This document shows, in pieces, positions 5,448 to 6,359 of a DNA stretch of 6,359 nt (position 1 is its first letter; the number at the start of each line of letters is the position of its first letter). The DNA lies in assembly GCA_027492415.1 (NCBI GenBank), contig JAPUEV010000324.1, positions 1 to 6,359 on the forward strand. The letters are read 5' to 3'. The position numbers and the translations under genes are program-made. This DNA is from Ignavibacteria bacterium. Its GTDB lineage: Bacteria; Bacteroidota; Ignavibacteria; Tepidaquicellales; OLB5. The notes below the pieces were generated by a model, which saw only the letters and a program-made list of their open reading frames with translations, made no database searches and was not told the DNA's origin.

Positions 5448-6359
5448 TTGTCATTTTTAGATAAAATATCGATTCAGGGCGCACGCGTCCATAATTTAAA
5501 GAATATAGATCTCGAAATACCGCGGGATAAGTTCGTAGTAATTACGGGAATCTCAGGTTCAGGCAAATCCTCACTGGCTTTTGATACTATATACGCAGAA
5601 GGTCAGCGAAGGTTCGTTGAAACACTTTCTTCTTACGCCAGGCAGTTCATAGGAGGAATTGAAAGACCCGATGTAGATAAAATTGAAGGGCTTTCTCCTT
5701 CAATTTCAATTGAACAGAAAACCATTTCACATAACCCCCGCTCAACAGTAGGCACTGTTACCGAAATATATGATTTCCTCAGGCTGCTTTTTGCAAAATG
5801 CGGTACCCAGCACTGTACCAACTGCGGCCAGCCTGTGCAGAGGCAAAGTGTTCAGCAGATAATTGACCACATCAGGGAAAACCATGATACCAAAAGAATA
5901 AATATCCTTGCCCCTGTTGTAAAGGGAAGAAAAGGCCATTACCGCGAGCTGTTTGAACAGATAGAAAAAGACGGCTTTACGAAAGTAAGAGTTGATAAGC
6001 AGATAAAAGAGATAACCCCGAAGATGAAGCTTGACCGTTACAAGATACATGATATCGAGATCGTTATCGACAGGATCATGGTAACAAAAGCTACATCCTT
6101 AAGGCTAACTGATTCCATTGAAACTGCCCTGCGCTTTGGTGGTGGTATCGTTATTGTAACTGAATCAGACAGCGACGGCTCTATGGATAAGCTCTTCAGC
6201 GAAAAGCTTGCATGCCCAACCTGCGGTATCGGCTTTGATGAGCCTGCGCCAAATTCATTTTCATTCAACTCACCTTACGGCTGGTGCCCTGATTGCCTTG
6301 GGCTTGGCGCGCGTAAGGAACTTGATGACAGGCTGCTTATTACAGACCATGACCTTTCA
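5448..6359 (+). CDS. uvrA: Excinuclease ABC subunit A, N-terminal part (3' end outside window)
   Basis: UvrA is the damage-recognition ATPase of nucleotide excision repair; it loads UvrB at lesions. The 304 codons present cover about the first third of a protein of roughly 940 residues. The N-terminus SFLDKISIQGARVHNLKNID is the family start. The first Walker A is GISGSGKSS (34-42), followed by LAFDTIYAEGQRRFVETLSSYARQF and the Q-loop-like SISIEQKTISHNPRSTVGT (85-103). The UvrB-binding insert spans roughly 120-250. The first zinc module has Cys256-x2-Cys259 and Cys280-x2-Cys283, spaced 20 residues apart as usual. A further cysteine cluster (118, 123, 126) occurs in the KCGTQHCTNCG segment. 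The signature motif and Walker B lie beyond the window. The frame upstream is open only to 5412 and has no ATG; TTG at 5448 is the only standard start before the conserved N-terminus. No Shine-Dalgarno is seen. Confidence 0.96.
   Translation, partial: MSFLDKISIQGARVHNLKNIDLEIPRDKFVVITGISGSGKSSLAFDTIYAEGQRRFVETLSSYARQFIGGIERPDVDKIEGLSPSISIEQKTISHNPRSTVGTVTEIYDFLRLLFAKCGTQHCTNCGQPVQRQSVQQIIDHIRENHDTKRINILAPVVKGRKGHYRELFEQIEKDGFTKVRVDKQIKEITPKMKLDRYKIHDIEIVIDRIMVTKATSLRLTDSIETALRFGGGIVIVTESDSDGSMDKLFSEKLACPTCGIGFDEPAPNSFSFNSPYGWCPDCLGLGARKELDDRLLITDHDLS

Noticed and set aside
5742..6050. A minus-strand frame of 102 codons opposite uvrA
   Set aside because: It lies wholly antisense to the conserved UvrA coding sequence and shows no motifs of its own.

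Overview
The window looks like chromosomal DNA from the Bacteroidota/Ignavibacteria side of the tree. Three things suggest this: a secreted protein ending in a type IX secretion (Por) sorting tail with the YPNPSNP signature, AT-rich leaders lacking Shine-Dalgarno sequences, and a housekeeping TTG start. The assignment rests on family recognition only; no search was run.

Layout, left to right. (1) Positions 1-1276 hold an exported-protein module. It has the 3' end of a gene carrying a peptidase S74 self-cleaving chaperone domain, then a T9SS-tailed secreted beta-sandwich protein that overlaps it by 4 bases (ATGA). A clear intrinsic terminator closes the module. (2) Positions 1342-2634 encode a 12-TM APC-family amino-acid permease. 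Its last codons are formed by a C5-T3/A3-G5 palindrome. (3) Positions 2839-3810 encode ThyX, the flavin-dependent thymidylate synthase. (4) Positions 3813-4303 hold a compact unit of about 490 bp: a small DUF559 (PD-(D/E)XK/Vsr-like) nuclease gene bracketed by composite inverted repeats. (5) Positions 4316-5098, minus strand, encode a four-TM DUF4239 (bestrophin-like) membrane protein convergent with the nuclease. (6) Positions 5099-5447 are a pyrimidine-rich divergent intergenic region. (7) From 5448 to the window end is the first third of UvrA, starting at TTG.

The S74 and T9SS genes probably form one translationally coupled surface-protein operon. ThyX (dTMP synthesis) and UvrA (excision repair) are ordinary housekeeping genes, and the permease and DUF4239 protein look like independent membrane-protein genes.

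The most interesting structure is the DUF559 unit. Each outer end is a 7-bp C5TT/AAG5 hairpin, inside which lies an exact 10-bp inverted repeat (GGGGGTTGTT / AACAACCCCC). The gene fills nearly all the space between, and its stop codon abuts the right repeat. A solitary related palindrome sits 1.2 kb away, inside the permease reading frame. Together these resemble a nuclease gene with its own dispersed palindromic repeat family, formally similar to REP/RAYT pairs but with a DUF559 nuclease instead of a Y1 transposase. Mobility is inference; no target-site duplication is visible.
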